Shown piece after piece: positions 22,845-35,560 of a stretch of 64,000 bases of DNA. The position numbers were made by a program, and so were the translations under genes. The stretch comes from Sipunculus nudus (Eukaryota; Annelida; Sipuncula; Golfingiida; Sipunculidae): contig CM049312.1 in the NCBI GenBank assembly GCA_026874595.1, positions 78,899,429-78,963,428 of the forward strand. The letters are read 5' to 3'. The first letter of the stretch is position 1. Every line of letters begins with the position of its first letter. The notes under the pieces are model-generated. The model ran no database searches, was not told where the DNA came from, and worked only from the letters and a program-made list of their open reading frames with translations.

Positions 22845-23415
22845 ATTTAAGATTTTGTGTAACTTTCACCAAGTATGGAAATATGCAAGGTCAAGGCCAT
22901 ACTCATAGTAAAGGTCATGACCCGAATTTTAATAGAAACCATCCTATAACCCATATGTATGCCTTTGCATTAAATGAAAAAGCAATCAGTTCAGTAGTTT
23001 TTTATTTATAAAGCTCACAGTACTCTTTAGTGGCATATGGTCATATGCGGTATCAAAAGATACAAAACAAGAAAAGGATAAGAGGTGGCGCCACCAGTCT
23101 CGCATACAAGTCAAAGCGATCAAATATCTTCGGTCAACCTGAATTATAGACCAATCCATGCAATTTTTATTGAGAATTTTAAGATTTTGTGTGTTTTCAC
23201 CGAAAATGGACCTATGCGAGGTCAAGGTCAGTCTCCAAGTAAAGGTCATGAACCTATTTTGAAAAGGCTTCTTTCTCTTACCTATATCTATGTACATCTT
23301 TAGTTTGGTTATGATCCCTGAGATTATTTGGAAGTAATCGCTCAGGCAAAATTTATTTGCGGCCGCAGCGGACCGTGCTAAAACTATAGTATCCCAGACT
23401 TTGTCTGGGGATACA
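22845..23415 (+). mobile_element. Non-coding mobile element, copy 2, with hairpin at right end
   Basis: Homologous to 1150-1737 in the same order and orientation, including 'gtggcgccaccagt', 'aaaggtcatga', a GC-rich patch (gcggccgcagcgg) and the terminal palindrome GTATCCCAGAC..GTCTGGGGATAC at about 23390-23415. ORFs here are antisense or chance. Confidence 0.75.
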
Positions 23416-23419
23416 TCGA

Positions 23420-25530
23420 AACAAATGTGCATCAACCCAACATTAGAAGCTTTTATCGTGGCAACATAAAGAATATTGGCCCTATCAATATTTTTCAGGA
23501 CTGTCCTCAGTGCATTGAAGGTTTTGACTTGTTTTCGGTTTCAATGTTTCCAGATAAGACTAATAGACTAACACCAACGTTTTACAGATTAGTAGCATTT
23601 GCTGCTTATGTTTCAGAACAAATGTCATCGTGAAGACATTGCAGATTTAAAAAGCATATAAAGGAACTGCACGAAAATTTTCAGATGGCAAGAATCACAA
23701 AAATAAGCTAGACCTTTATTTTTTAGCATATATTTCCTCGACCTTTATTTGTTAGCATATATTCCCTTGTCCTAGCTAGTGTAAATGAACTAGTGACTCA
23801 TGTGGCATTTTAGCCATTAAGCTCGCCAAAATGAAAAATAAAAATAAAATTCAACTATTAAGGCCTCAGTAAGGGGACAGCTTTGCTCAGATTTCCAAGA
23901 TATCTTCCCATCAGCCACATTGGATGATGGGCATATTGGGCCACGGAATAAAGTATTAAAAGCAATTCATCAAACAGTTCTTGAGAAAACGGAAGGATGG
24001 ATTTCTAATGGGTTTCAAACTTAAATACCATACAGTCTCTTATAACCAAGAGATAAAAGAGATAAAATTTGCTTTAAAACGTTTTGAAATGCTTTCAAAT
24101 TGCTTTATAATGCATGCGAAAGGAGATTCAATTCATGACTGGTGGTAATAATGAATACCTATAGAAAAGTTTGAGCAGTCCGGCAAAGAAAAATGAAAAA
24201 ATATTAGTCAAGTTTATCAAATGTAAACTTTGCAACTTTCCAGTAGTTTCCCATTGTAGTTACAGCGTATGCCGGCGTCTTTTAGCTGACGGTGCATTGT
24301 ATCATATGTATGGTATCTAGTGCTATCATAATCTAATAAACATCTGTCAACAATTTTCCTTTACCTGTTACTTCAGTCACTGTGTTGTGAAAAATAATAA
24401 ACAATGTCGTAACAAATACGTTGATCTGATTGTTTCATTTAAATTCTCTGCACAATATAGTGGTTGCTTCCTTGTAAATAATTGCCGGTGTACCTGATTG
24501 ATTGACTGACAGGAACTATTCAAAAAGGACTTTGTTAATAATAACGCCCTTGACCATAAGTTTAGCTGCTAGATGGATATGGTGGGACAAACTCCTTGTG
24601 TGACGATTGTATGCTTTTATGTTTTTGTGTATATTTGGAATACGAGCTAGAAATCTACATCCCAATGGATATGTGCCTCCGCCATATGTTGGTCCCTATT
24701 GCGGAATGCTCCTTATCGGCGTATGCATCCACTCGCCTCACAAATAAGAGCATATGTTTAAAAAATGCTCTGCCAAAACACTGGATACCGTGACTACGAG
24801 GTGCTGGGCGTTCGGTTGTATCGTGAATAAGTAAGCAGGCGACATGAGGCTGGCCGTTGTCTGTATTCAATTATTTTTTGGCCAATAATTCGATTAGGAT
24901 TATTCGGGCATAAGTGACCGTACATTTGTGAATATTCGAGAATCCTGAGAAGATGCTGGATGTACACCAATATCTAATCGATTCTTCCAAGGCTCAATCC
25001 CGAAATACTCTGACGTAAGATTCCGTTAATGATTGCGTGATTCTACAAACACACACAAATACAAAAACCATCACACACACGGTGGAGTTAATTTTTCTCC
25101 AAGGGTGGGGGAGGGGGGGGGGGCGATGATTAGACCTGCGTAGGTCCCTATAATTTTGTCTGTTTCTGATTTTACATAAATATACCCTAAGTAAAAGCAA
25201 CCCCTATTCTGGTTCTCTGTTGACCCTATGTCCAGGTGCCCTGTTGCTGCGATGACCAGTTCCAGTAATTCACAATTATAACTACAGGTGGCGTCTGTGT
25301 GCTCAATTATAGGATTCTCATGTAGTTCTTACCCCTTAGTGATAGTGGGGCCCCCTGGAGAAAGAAGGTTAACTATTTGCACCCCACAGAAGGGGCCAAT
25401 ACATGAATTATAAAATGATCACTGAACATTTATAAACGTGATACAAAAAAAATGAAAAATAAAAAATATTCCTCGACCTGTTGCAGGTCTAGGCGATGAT
25501 TTGCACACATACAATTAAATTTGTGTGTGT
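23420..25530. other. Intergenic region, nothing recognised
   Basis: AT-rich sequence. Short CA/TG-rich stretches near 25050-25080 and a G-run at 25110-25123. No supportable gene. Confidence 0.45.
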
Positions 25531-25537
25531 GTATATA

Positions 25538-25541
25538 TATA

Positions 25542-25594
<53 letters not shown>
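25538..25594. repeat. (TA)n microsatellite
   Basis: TA tract with an early 'ataatt' break, left flank of the second foldback element. Confidence 0.95.
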
Positions 25595-25597
<3 letters not shown>

Positions 25598-25700
25598 TCT
25601 GAAGAAAAACAACACTGTTGTTGTTTTTCTTCAGAGTTATACCGCTCTGGCCTAGTCTGTAGGCCATAGAGCACTTTACATCGGAGGGTTACACTACCTT
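25595..25700 (-). mobile_element. Foldback element, copy 2
   Basis: 20-bp perfect arms 25595-25614 and 25619-25638 around CTGT, followed by a segment that is the reverse complement of 8671-8752 (shared: TAAAGTGCTCTATGGCCTAC). A (TA)n tract follows on the right, as in copy 1. The hairpin arms of the two copies differ in length and sequence beyond the core, so the palindrome appears to have formed or grown independently. Confidence 0.75.
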
Positions 25701-25701
25701 C

Positions 25702-25773
<72 letters not shown>
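25701..25773. repeat. (TA)n microsatellite
   Basis: About 36 TA units with one early interruption. Confidence 0.95.
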
Positions 25774-25774
<1 letters not shown>

Positions 25775-28700
25775 TATTTAAGCGTCTGTTTGACACTTTT
25801 CAAATATGTTACAATTAATTTTAAGTTTTTAGAAGATACGATTTTATGATTCAAGTATTAGTTAATTATAAATTGAGTTAAATAAAACATTTCAAAGGGA
25901 ACTCAAATGGAATCAAAATCTATTTATTAATATTAATTTCACTTGCAATATATAAATATTATTCTCTGAAAAATGTTGGGGGGGGATGATTTTATTTACC
26001 ATCCTCCTTGCTAAAAGTGTGTGGGGGGGGGGGCGGAAGGGGATATATACCAACATCCCCCTATATTGACACCCCCGCGTACACACCCAAACACACACAC
26101 GAACGGGAATAAACGCATACCCTCCCGGTGGAGGAAAAACAATTTATATACAGTGAGACGCTATATATGTTCTCGATTCCGACAGGTTTTGGTAGACATT
26201 TTTCCGTCAAGCCCATCTATGTCCATACATTTTATCGTGTTTCATACACTCATGGTTTAACAAACCTGTCATAAATTAGATTAATTATTAGATTAATTAT
26301 TGGTCTCCGGTGTAATTAACATAAACATATCAGGTAAAGTTCAGACTTCAAAGCAGCATTTTTTGCTGCAAAATCTGAGATTTTTATTATGTAACAAACC
26401 CCGTAATCTGCTTAATGATAACTCCAAACAGGAAATATTATTAACTAATCTAAACGTAAAAGACTCGTCGTCTTCTGCAAGGGGAATACTTTTTCCTCCA
26501 GTACAGGTATGTTATTGACCTACTTTTTTCTATTCAGTGATGGCGATAGTGTCTGGAGCCATAATAATAATTACGAATTCGAAAACCACATTACATGAGG
26601 TACCACGATTTATTTATTTATTTATTTTTTCAATGATACCTTACCGGGATGGCTTATTCAGCAAAATATGCTGATTTTTAATTAGGTCCTGGGTCCAGTG
26701 AACATCTCAATTGTATTTACATAAAAGGCAAATTTACTACACTCATCCATGGCAACGCCATGTTCCTCAGCAATGTATATCAGTGAGAGAGCAACTACTC
26801 GAACAGGAATAAGCTTGCCGAGCATGAGCGAGCACGTTGAATATGAAACACATATACAATAAAAAAAAATAATATGCTGAACATATAGCATGAAGATAAA
26901 TACATAATAAGTACGCAAATACCTACATTAAAGTCTAAGATAATTGTTAACTCTAGGATGCATAAACTCCATCACATTACTTACCAGAAGAGGCTGACTA
27001 TTCGTAGAGATTCATCAGTAACGGCAACAAAAACAAAACCCGACAGAATATTTACAAGTCGGCATGGTATAAAATAATTGTGAAGGAATAAGTGGGAATG
27101 TTATTGTGTATTCCTAATATGTCCAATGACATTATTCATTCCTTACATTGAACAGATAATTAATTTAAATGGTTTGATGTAACAATTCATTACACACAGT
27201 TTCAAGTCTACCATGTTTCAGATCAGATCTATTTTTGGGGTGATGTGGCTCCTCAGAAAGATCACTACTGCCACCCTTATAACATTAACACCTGCTTGAC
27301 AAACCGACTGGCTAGTATAGAATGGCTATGGCACATACAGTTCTGATTCCTGTAATCGAAGTCGCTCCACCTTAGATCGGTGATCAGGATGACGAAAACG
27401 CAATACAACTATATCACAGTCGGCTTCATGCATAAACGGTTACTGATACAGCTGTAATAGGGGCGTTGGCAACGGAGTTTAAGAAAATACGGAATATTGC
27501 TTTAGGTGATTAGTGACGTCATGCCACATAATGAGTACATATAATGTATATTGTTAATTAACATTGAATCGTTACCGATCGCTGGTACACTTAGCCAGAA
27601 GACAAGTTTAAGTTAATCAGGTACCGGAATGGCGATAACAGTATTATTTAAAAGGGAATGTTTCCCCTCTTGACTACTTACTTTATTACTACTAAGATTA
27701 TCTCACTTTTGATGATACCATCTCGAATAAGGGGGAGACGGATAATTTTCAAACTTAACACAGCTTGGATAATGCTGTTTATAATCCACATGAATTTATT
27801 GATAGTGCCGTCTTAGGCTGAACATATTTAAAGTTATTCAAGAACACCGTAAGGTTTAAATATAGATAATTAGTAGATATATTGCTTTAACCTTATAAAA
27901 TACTAAGGAACATAGAAAAAAATACATATTTAGTCACATATGTCTCTCATACATCAAGTCAGCATAATACTAATCTTTTGAATGATGCCCACATGATTTA
28001 TTTGGTGCCATATTTTACTTTTGGAGATATGTTGGGAAAAACTTCTGGAATGAGCTGAATGTGACGCGTTCTGTTCAGGACTCGTCAACCAACTTTGATT
28101 TCATTTTATGTTTGTATATGCATTTCAGTTAGAGCCGAAAGACAACAAAATTGTTTGTCTCTCATCAGTGTCACTTAATCTCATCCGTTTATTACATTGT
28201 TACTCTTGTGCCCTTATTGAACCTGTTGCCACTCATGATCCGCTTGGTTTTACACCTTGTGCACTGTTTGGTCGCTGTTCGTTATTTTAAATGTTTTAAA
28301 TTGAGACTTTCATCAAACATCTAAAAGGGATATTTTTGTCTAGGAGCTTTTGTAAAATATTTGCCTCCTTTTATTGTGCGATTCCAAACTTAGAACCTGT
28401 AATGCAACAGATATATAAAAATTTTCTGCTCTTAGATAACACTCAATATAAAAATACTAAAAATCAAACGCATCCCGATATTCAGTGGTAATATGCGTTG
28501 AAAACTATTTTACTACTTAATTCAATATACTGAATACATTTAAATAATATTGGCAATATTAATGTAAACGGTTTCAGGATGACACTGTTACTATCATTCA
28601 TTATCAATTTATAATAACTTGTTGTGCAAATAGTTTTGGTACACAATATCTTTCTAAAAGGGACACAATCCAGTTAGCTGAACCTGAACAATTTGCAGTT

Positions 28701-28985
28701 TTGCATATTCGCCATCATTGATCATCTTAATTATAGATAGCTTGTTAAACTGGATGTTATTAGACAAAAGTTACAAATAAACGCGTTAAACAAGAAGGCA
28801 CACGATTCAATACAGTGCATATATTTATTTTTCCAATGAAAGAAGATACTATACTTGCATTATTAAAAATACAAAACATGGAAAAACAATATGTGAAACA
28901 AGTAGATGTAACATGTAAAGTTCACAGGAGTATTTATACAATATTTTTAATATTCATTATATTAATAATTTTTACAAGATGCATT
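25774..28985. other. Intergenic region, nothing recognised
   Basis: AT-rich, with a G-run and CA-rich stretch near 25978-26100 and a (TTTA)n patch near 26605-26630. ORFs are short, without domain, splice or family support. Confidence 0.45.
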
Positions 28986-28988
28986 CTA

Positions 28989-28989
28989 T

Positions 28990-29047
<58 letters not shown>
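28989..29047. repeat. Compound (TA)n-(GA)n microsatellite
   Basis: About 11 TA units followed directly by about 18 GA units. Confidence 0.95.
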
Positions 29048-29048
<1 letters not shown>

Positions 29049-29918
29049 GATGTACTATTTTCCTCACATTACAAGGTTTTTTTGCTAACTGGGTCTAGCT
29101 TTCGCCCGAACATTATACTTCCAATAGGTTGTATGGACTGCTGGTCTGCCTGGCGTCACACATTTTTGTCGGACAAATATTATTCGGCGTCTACTCAACC
29201 GGGGCTCCATGATAATCGATTAGTTTAGTTGAGGGATATTTAACTGTGCAGGGAATGTGTTTTTCATTGGAAAGAGACAGAATTTGGTATCGACCGTTAA
29301 TAGGTTCATGTAAAAACAGATGTCCTCTATTAGCCTCAATAAACGCTTGGCATGGGAATTATTGCTATTTCACCTGTTTGTGTTCTACCTAATTTTGTTT
29401 TAATTTTATATCTATCTGCAGCCAGTACAATTCACCAAAAGGAGGAGAATTATAAGTATATATTATATTGATTTAAGATCGTTTGTAAAACCAGATTTCC
29501 ATCTTAAAGAAGTGGCCCTGTTGGTGTCACAAACTTGCGAGACAGCTCAGTTTCTTAACGCTGTTAACATATCTCGCTGCAGTATATATTTGTCAGATAC
29601 CAACAGTATTTCGGATCGCAGATTTATTTATTTCCTGTTTACAAGAATTGGGGCCTTGTTTTTTTTTATATAAAAAAAAACTCGCGGGCAACATTTGAAA
29701 ACTCTGACACACCTATAGACACATGTAAATGTACATGCAACTGCCAAACTTTGGGCCACTGCTCGTGATTTCACATCGGTTAAATATTTTAGGAAATAGA
29801 AATAAAAATTGAAAAAGATAACATAAATCTTATCAAAAGCATTCTTTTTGAAATGTTGAAATCCAGAGATGTTATATGAAAAACTTGTTGTTCAGCCCAC
29901 ATCTGACATTTTAAATTC
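29048..29918. other. 3' flank of the GPCR gene
   Basis: Nothing else is seen. The TTTATTTATT string at about 29621-29632 could act as polyadenylation signal on the minus strand some 290 bp after the GPCR stop codon. Confidence 0.35.
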
Positions 29919-32884
29919 CTATGCTCTACAGAGAGAATTCTTCAGATATTTCCTAAATTCATTACCTATGAACAAATAAAGGAAAAAATTAATCAATGGG
30001 AATGCCGTTACAGTAAAATCAATGAAGAGCTGAAATGTATCTTCAAAATAAATCAGTTCCTCTATATCTGCATCCGGAGCCCATTTCAGATGTAAATATA
30101 ATTCACCGATATAGAAACTTGGATTCAAAAATACAAAAGCGAGGCACATGCAAACACAGACCACAGCGGATCGAATGTTTATTTCTGTTCTTCTGCCGCT
30201 GCTGGCCGTCATCTGGGATATCGGGTCTCTTGTACGTTTAACAAGCTTATATACCACCGCAATGTTCAAAATAAGGACAGCAACAGAAGGCAGCACACGC
30301 AGGCAGATGGCATCGAGTATTGCTAATGTTGGCCTTAGCTGCGTGGGTAACTTCCAACTACCGTTCACCATAATTATTATCTCCGGAAGTGTGATCACAG
30401 AGACTAAGAGCAGAGACAGGAGACATCTCTGTAAAAGACATTTTAGTATTGTATCAATATTAAAAGGTTTAACGTAAGCGTGGATATATTAAATATTTCC
30501 AATAGTCGTTAAACTTTGCAATTGGTTGTATAGTGATCGCTTTGGGACAAATACTTTAGAGAGGAAAATATATATATTCATTCAATTTTAAACTTTAACC
30601 ACCTTTATAAGACCCATGGCAGGAGAATCTTTATAAATACTACTAAATTCCCGGACAACCGATCAGGTCATAAATTAAGTACGAATATATAATTCGCCCG
30701 CTCACTTAACCTGTCATCCTAATATGGAAATCGTTCAATTGAGAGGAACAACAATGAATGAAATATCAAATGCCGCAAAGGTGTAATGATATTCAACTGT
30801 ATTACGTGGTGACATAAAAGCGGACTGAACTGTCTCGCTAGTGAAGCTTGCTTTTCTAGCGAAGCGGTTGGTACGCCGGATTTGTGCGCAATCGACATGG
30901 GTTCAAATGCCGGATCGGCCCAATATTTTCCCCTGAGCAATTGGTTTTCGTAACAACTGGTATTCAAAAAGGCTTTACTCACCTTAACAGCCTTTGCGGG
31001 TCGGCAAATTTCTTTGGCTTCAAACGGGCGGCATACTGCGTACCAACGCTCGTATGAAATACAAAGGATAATATAGAATGACCAGTTGACACTCACACGC
31101 CAAATTTGAAGAATATTGGCATAGTTTCCAGTCATGGCCCTGAACAACTTGAAATTATGTATTTTTAGAAGGTGATAAATCGACTCAATTATCAGACAAA
31201 TCATAGTTACTGAATCGGTAATGCATCGAAATATATTGCACACATTAAAGGAACTTTTGCGCATACGTTTACTGCTCACCACATATAGGGATATGAGGGA
31301 AGCTACCAAGCCGAGACAGAAAACGGTCAATCTTGTCCATTTGATAGCAATGAATATTTTAGTTTTGAAAAGCATTTTTCTTACAGCCGTTTCATACCAA
31401 AACTCAGTTATCAAGAGACGAGAGAAACTGTGCCCACACTGTTCCGCAGTCCTAGCATTTGATGTAAAATAAAATTTGTTGAGGTTGCCGAAACCGTACC
31501 GTTTATCACATTGTTCTTTTACATTATTATCTGATTGGCGGAGATGTTTTGATCCATGATGATACCCACATAAATAAGGATGCATTCGTAGAGAATATGG
31601 AGCAATTATTACAAGACATGCTGCATAAACATGAAAAGAGCTGCAATCTTCATTCTCAAGAAAAGGATAAACAGCGTGAAATTGTGATCTGTTAGCACAT
31701 GTTTCAAATAGCTGGTGCAAGAATTGACGGGTCAGATTGAGAGGCTCCCTTGTTGGCTGTGCGACACAGTGTCTTGTTTTCCATGTATCTGGAAATCGTG
31801 AACTGTCTGCGAGAATCGGCTTTTCTATCCCGCACAGAGGGACACGGATTGAAACACGCTGACCTAAGATATCTGTTTTGCAAAAACCATACTTTGTTGA
31901 ATGAATTTCCAGGATTCTTGCTTCGAATATTTGACTTGCTTTTATGCCACACATTTCAAAAAAGGTAAAAGAAAGGGTGTTGTTTTCAAGATATTTGTCC
32001 GAGACAGCAGTACAAAGTTTATGACGCCATGTATACCCATGTCCATATGAATTAGTTCTGATACATAACATATTAGACAGAGCGTTTTTGTATGTATTTC
32101 CTAGAGATTGTTTAGTGTGTAAGACTGAAGATGAGTTATCTGCAAGATTTGTCATCGTTTTCGGTTGTTCTCTCCTGGTGGCATTAGTTCTATCAAATGA
32201 TAGCACCTGGCCCAACTTCATAAGATATTTTCCAGTGGCTCCAATTGTACCTGTCTTAGTAGAAGGCATTGCCAGTGTATCTGAACGGGAATTAATGTCT
32301 CTTCCTTGTAATGTTGGCTGAGGGGGCTCTAATTTCCTAGGAAACATAATGTTAACCGTAATATTTTTATTAATGGGTATTTCTCCATGAACATTGATCA
32401 TATCATGTAATGCCTTACTCACTTCTCCTGCTGTCTTCTCCCCATTCCTTTTGTTATAATGTACAATTTTGGTTTTGCCCAGCCTATATAACCAGAACAG
32501 ATCAGAAGCTCCTTTTATAGTTCCTCTAGTTTCACATTCCTGATAATTATCTGAAGAAATGTTTGAAGCATATTGTGTGAATGGAGGTTGTGGTCTATTA
32601 CTTTCAAATATGCCGGTTCCTTGCAGAGCTCTGAGACACGAAGTTTTAATATCATGTGGTGTGATGTTCACAGGAGGTTCAAGTTGAGATCTGGATGACA
32701 AGGAAAAGGAAGAACCTTTGCCATTTTTTGATACATTGCTCCTTTCTGAGCCGTTTTCGGGATTATTGACGAAAGCTGTAGATGGCGTTATGTGTGACGA
32801 AACATGGCCTCCTGAGGTTGTCTCTGAATGTGTTGTGGCGACAAAGGCACACATTAGAAAGAAAATTAAATGAATTCTCATCAT
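29919..32884 (-). CDS. Class A (rhodopsin-like) orphan GPCR with long ectodomain, two exons
   Basis: Model: 32884-30983 joined to 30428-29919, 803 codons. Intron 30982-30429 (554 bp) has donor AAG|GTGAGT and acceptor TTTACAG|AGA, phase 0 on both sides, joining RPAKAVK to RCLLSLLLV in transmembrane helix 4. A signal peptide (MRIHLIFFLMCAFVATTHS) precedes an ectodomain of about 480 residues with many cysteines and N-glycosylation sites; I do not recognise a named domain in it. Seven helices follow: about 517-538, 547-572, 592-614, 636-655, 670-695, 720-742 and 765-790. Helix 3 ends SYERWYAVCRP, a variant of the E/DRY motif. Helix 7 reads FPLINFFLYLF in place of NPxxY, as in several peptide receptors. 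Plasma-membrane receptor, ligand unknown. A solo LTR sits in the intron, and a read-through frame across it is not the true C-terminus. The 5' region has decayed copies at 38.2-38.95 kb. Confidence 0.88.
30798..30955 (+). mobile_element. Solo LTR of the TRIM-like element, in the GPCR intron
   Basis: 158 bp, closely similar to the two LTRs at 10552-10980 (shared AAGCTTGCTTT.., TAGCGAAGCGGTTGGTACGC, CGGATCGGCCCAA, ending TTCGTAACA). CAACTG at 30794-30799 and 30954-30959 suggests a short target duplication overlapping the LTR ends. The A box is a perfect TAGCGAAGCGG; the B box has decayed (GGTTCAAATGC). It lies antisense to the host gene. Confidence 0.85.
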
Positions 32885-33200
32885 TGGCAGGTTCTCCTAC
32901 TGCTGTTCAAGGATACTGTACAAGTACGTATGGAACAACAGGAAAAGGCTCTCCGACGGTCCGCCAAGGCTGAGTCGTTTTCCTGTATTAATATACGAAT
33001 AAAGCGGCTCTTACAGATATATGGGCGTATGCCGAAGTGTACACCATGCTACTTAATACGTGTTCAAGAAGTTTAATGATCACGTCTCTTCATGTTTGTC
33101 GTCGTTGGGCGTGGCTGAAGCACAGTGGAGGTAAATTTCTTCCGTGGTTAATTAGCTGTGTATAGAAAGGTCACTGTTAATAACATACCCCTGTCAACAT
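32885..33200 (-). promoter_or_regulatory. GPCR 5' flanking region with a reiterated module
   Basis: Lies directly upstream of the GPCR start codon (32884). The portion 32885-33190 is conserved in the decayed copy at 38345-38695 and partly at 38845-38950 and 35818-35880. Landmarks include 'gggcgtggctgaag' and 'aataacatacccctgtca'. No TATA box could be assigned. That it is the promoter follows from its position only. Confidence 0.45.
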
Positions 33201-33589
33201 TTGAATTCCTCCCTTATCCTCTCCTAAAAAACGGAGTCCGCAGCCTCTCCTGCCCTGCAGGCCCTTGAAGGTTCACTTTTTCATAATTCTGCAGGGCCGG
33301 GTGGGTAAAAAATATATGATTTTTAATGCAGTTTCTTTGGGCCCAAAGTATGGTTGTTGTAAAATTAAGAAGATTGTTACATTTACCAAAATGAAATGCC
33401 CAGGTCTGTTCAATTGCTTTGATTATTCCATTTTCAGGATAAAGCTTACTGCATATAAAAGTATTGAAGTGGTGAAATCTAAATTCTCTGATTTTTAGAC
33501 AGATTCATATTTGCAGTCACCACTGAACATGATGTTGTACAAATGTACCTTCCATAGTGTTGTATGTTTTTGGACTGTTCAGCACTCTT
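33200..33589. other. Intergenic, nothing recognised
   Basis: A 77-codon frame at 33265-33498 has no recognisable feature. Confidence 0.4.
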
Positions 33590-34110
33590 AGTTTATACTT
33601 ATTGCCAGTCTCACATATTACATAACATGGCCTAGAGTAGAGCACCCGCATGATTACCTGTGACCTAATAAAAGCCACTGCATGGGCTGCATCTGACCTT
33701 ATCACCAGCTGGATATAGCTTTACATATCCCATAAAGCCTGAGCATGAGGTGTTCTGGTGCCAAAGACCAATATAGCTGGTTAAGAGCACTGCTTGGGCA
33801 AACAGTTTGCTGCATGGAAGCCATGCTCTTTTGATATCTATCTCTGTGTACACTTCCTGGACCAATGCTGGACTCCCTCTGTAGTACCATACCCTCATCC
33901 ATTTCAGCTAATTAGCTGATCATTACTAAACAGTATTAACCTGACCATGTGTTTCTGAAATACAAGAAGTTTAAAAGAATAAAGCAAATACTGCCCTCCA
34001 GCTAGTGCAGCTAGTGGCTCTGGGCATACATTACAGAAATTGATCCCTTTATGTTTGAATTTTGTTTTATTTTCAGTATAGATGCATGTAAATTGAAGAC
34101 ATAGGGCCGC
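33590..34110 (+). repeat. Dispersed repeat, copy 1 of a same-strand pair
   Basis: Homologous along its length to 42225-42740. Shared landmarks in order: 'gccagtctca', 'tcgctgcatggg'-like, 'tatggatata', 'gagcactg', 'cctctgtagt.ccatacc', 'tttcagctaattagct', 'ctgccctccagcta.tgcagc', 'ttttatttt.agtatagatgcatgt'. Non-coding; divergence suggests considerable age. Confidence 0.75.
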
Positions 34111-35107
34111 AGTTGTTTATTTTATCCATTAAAACGTAAAAACGGATCCTTTAAAGGTATAATGTGAAGTTATATGCATTTAAGCCATGTAAGCTGCTGA
34201 ACATATAATCGTTGATGTGGTCAAGATGTTGTACAAAGGTATCTGTTCATGGTTATGTATGGATAAATAATCATGACCAGGTGTAATCATAACTTTGGTT
34301 TTTATACTAATGAGTTGATTTGCACCGGAGGTGACTGGCTCACTAAACCGCATGCTCATTTTTGCAATACCAATTACACAAATAAGTATAGCTAAGAGCT
34401 TTTTCAGTGAGCACTTCACCATGGTCTTTAATTGAGGTATGAAGACCATATTAAACATGATAAATATTAAATTTAAAACATTGGTTTTATTTTTTCCTCT
34501 CTTATTTAATCTCAGAATACTCACACACACATAATCTAGCTATTTTCTATAAGATACATTTACTACTTAAGAATAATTTGATGGTTGTTAGAAGTAACAA
34601 CAGCTGTTTTTGATCAGTGGTAAGCATGAAAGATCCGTGTATATGGAAACATTAACTGTAGCTGTTTAAAATAAAATAATACAAATGTAATCCATGTAAT
34701 CAATATCTAATTATCATGATTACGATTACATTGGAAGAGTAATTGATTACGATTACACTTACTTTTCTTTTAAAATAAATGTAATCGATTACGATTACGA
34801 TTAGTCGATTACAATAAAAAATGTAATCGATTGTAATCGTTTACGATTACTGATAACGATTACCCCATGTCTGCTCCTTACTGATCTCAGGATTACTGAA
34901 GAAGGCTGTGGACTAGATAACATGTGAGAAAAAATGGATGACTGAGTTTTTCTCTGAATCGGTTATTTTTTATGCCAAAAAAACCTTAGATAAAAAAATT
35001 TAAAAAGGCTCCAGGATCCTCTACTCTTGGTGCATGTAACTGTAAAACATGTATGTGACACTTAGAAAAGGCTCTTGGCTAATCCACCTATGCTGGGTCG
35101 TTTTGCC
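34111..35107. other. Intergenic, with GATTAC-rich patch
   Basis: 34675-34868 is dominated by interleaved GATTAC and GTAATC strings on both strands, including a perfect palindrome TAATCGATTA at 34782-34791. The rest holds nothing recognisable. Confidence 0.5.
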
Positions 35108-35560
35108 TTATTAAAGGGACCCAATCACTCATAAAGCATGTCGAATTAACACGAAAAATAGCTTCTTCCCTTTAAAATAAATTTGTACCTGCCAAAATAT
35201 TGCCTTGAAACTGCTTGCTTACTCATGTAAACAAGTGTTAAAAACAGGACCGGGCGCGATCACACCTGTCAACATAATCACACCTGGTTTAGTGCCCGGC
35301 CACAACATGTGTCAATCAGGAGATGCCCTGATTGACTTGGTTAAAAATGTACATGTAATTCACGTTCCCGCTTGCTGAAACATTGATTGTTTCGGCTCAC
35401 AATGAGGCCACCAGTCACGCGGCCTGGTTTTGGTAAAGAGACCAACGTGGACTGTTTTTAACAACACGCAGAGCCCTAACAAGGTCCTAAACAGCCGAAT
35501 ACGAGGTACTGAGACTGTGTGCTTGGGTGGTTTTCCTGGAAGAAATCTGTTGTATAAAGC
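35108..35560 (-). repeat. Dispersed repeat, copy 2 (inverted relative to 7.8 kb)
   Basis: Its reverse complement matches 7765-8215 in the same order of landmarks. The short ORFs on both strands lie within this repeat and are not genes. Confidence 0.75.

Noticed and set aside
28108-28290. 60-codon plus-strand ORF
   Set aside because: No domain, no neighbouring exons in phase, chance length.
30719-30982. Continuation of the GPCR exon 1 ORF by 87 codons
   Set aside because: It runs past a consensus donor GTGAGT into a solo LTR, while the real helices 4-7 follow after the intron in phase.
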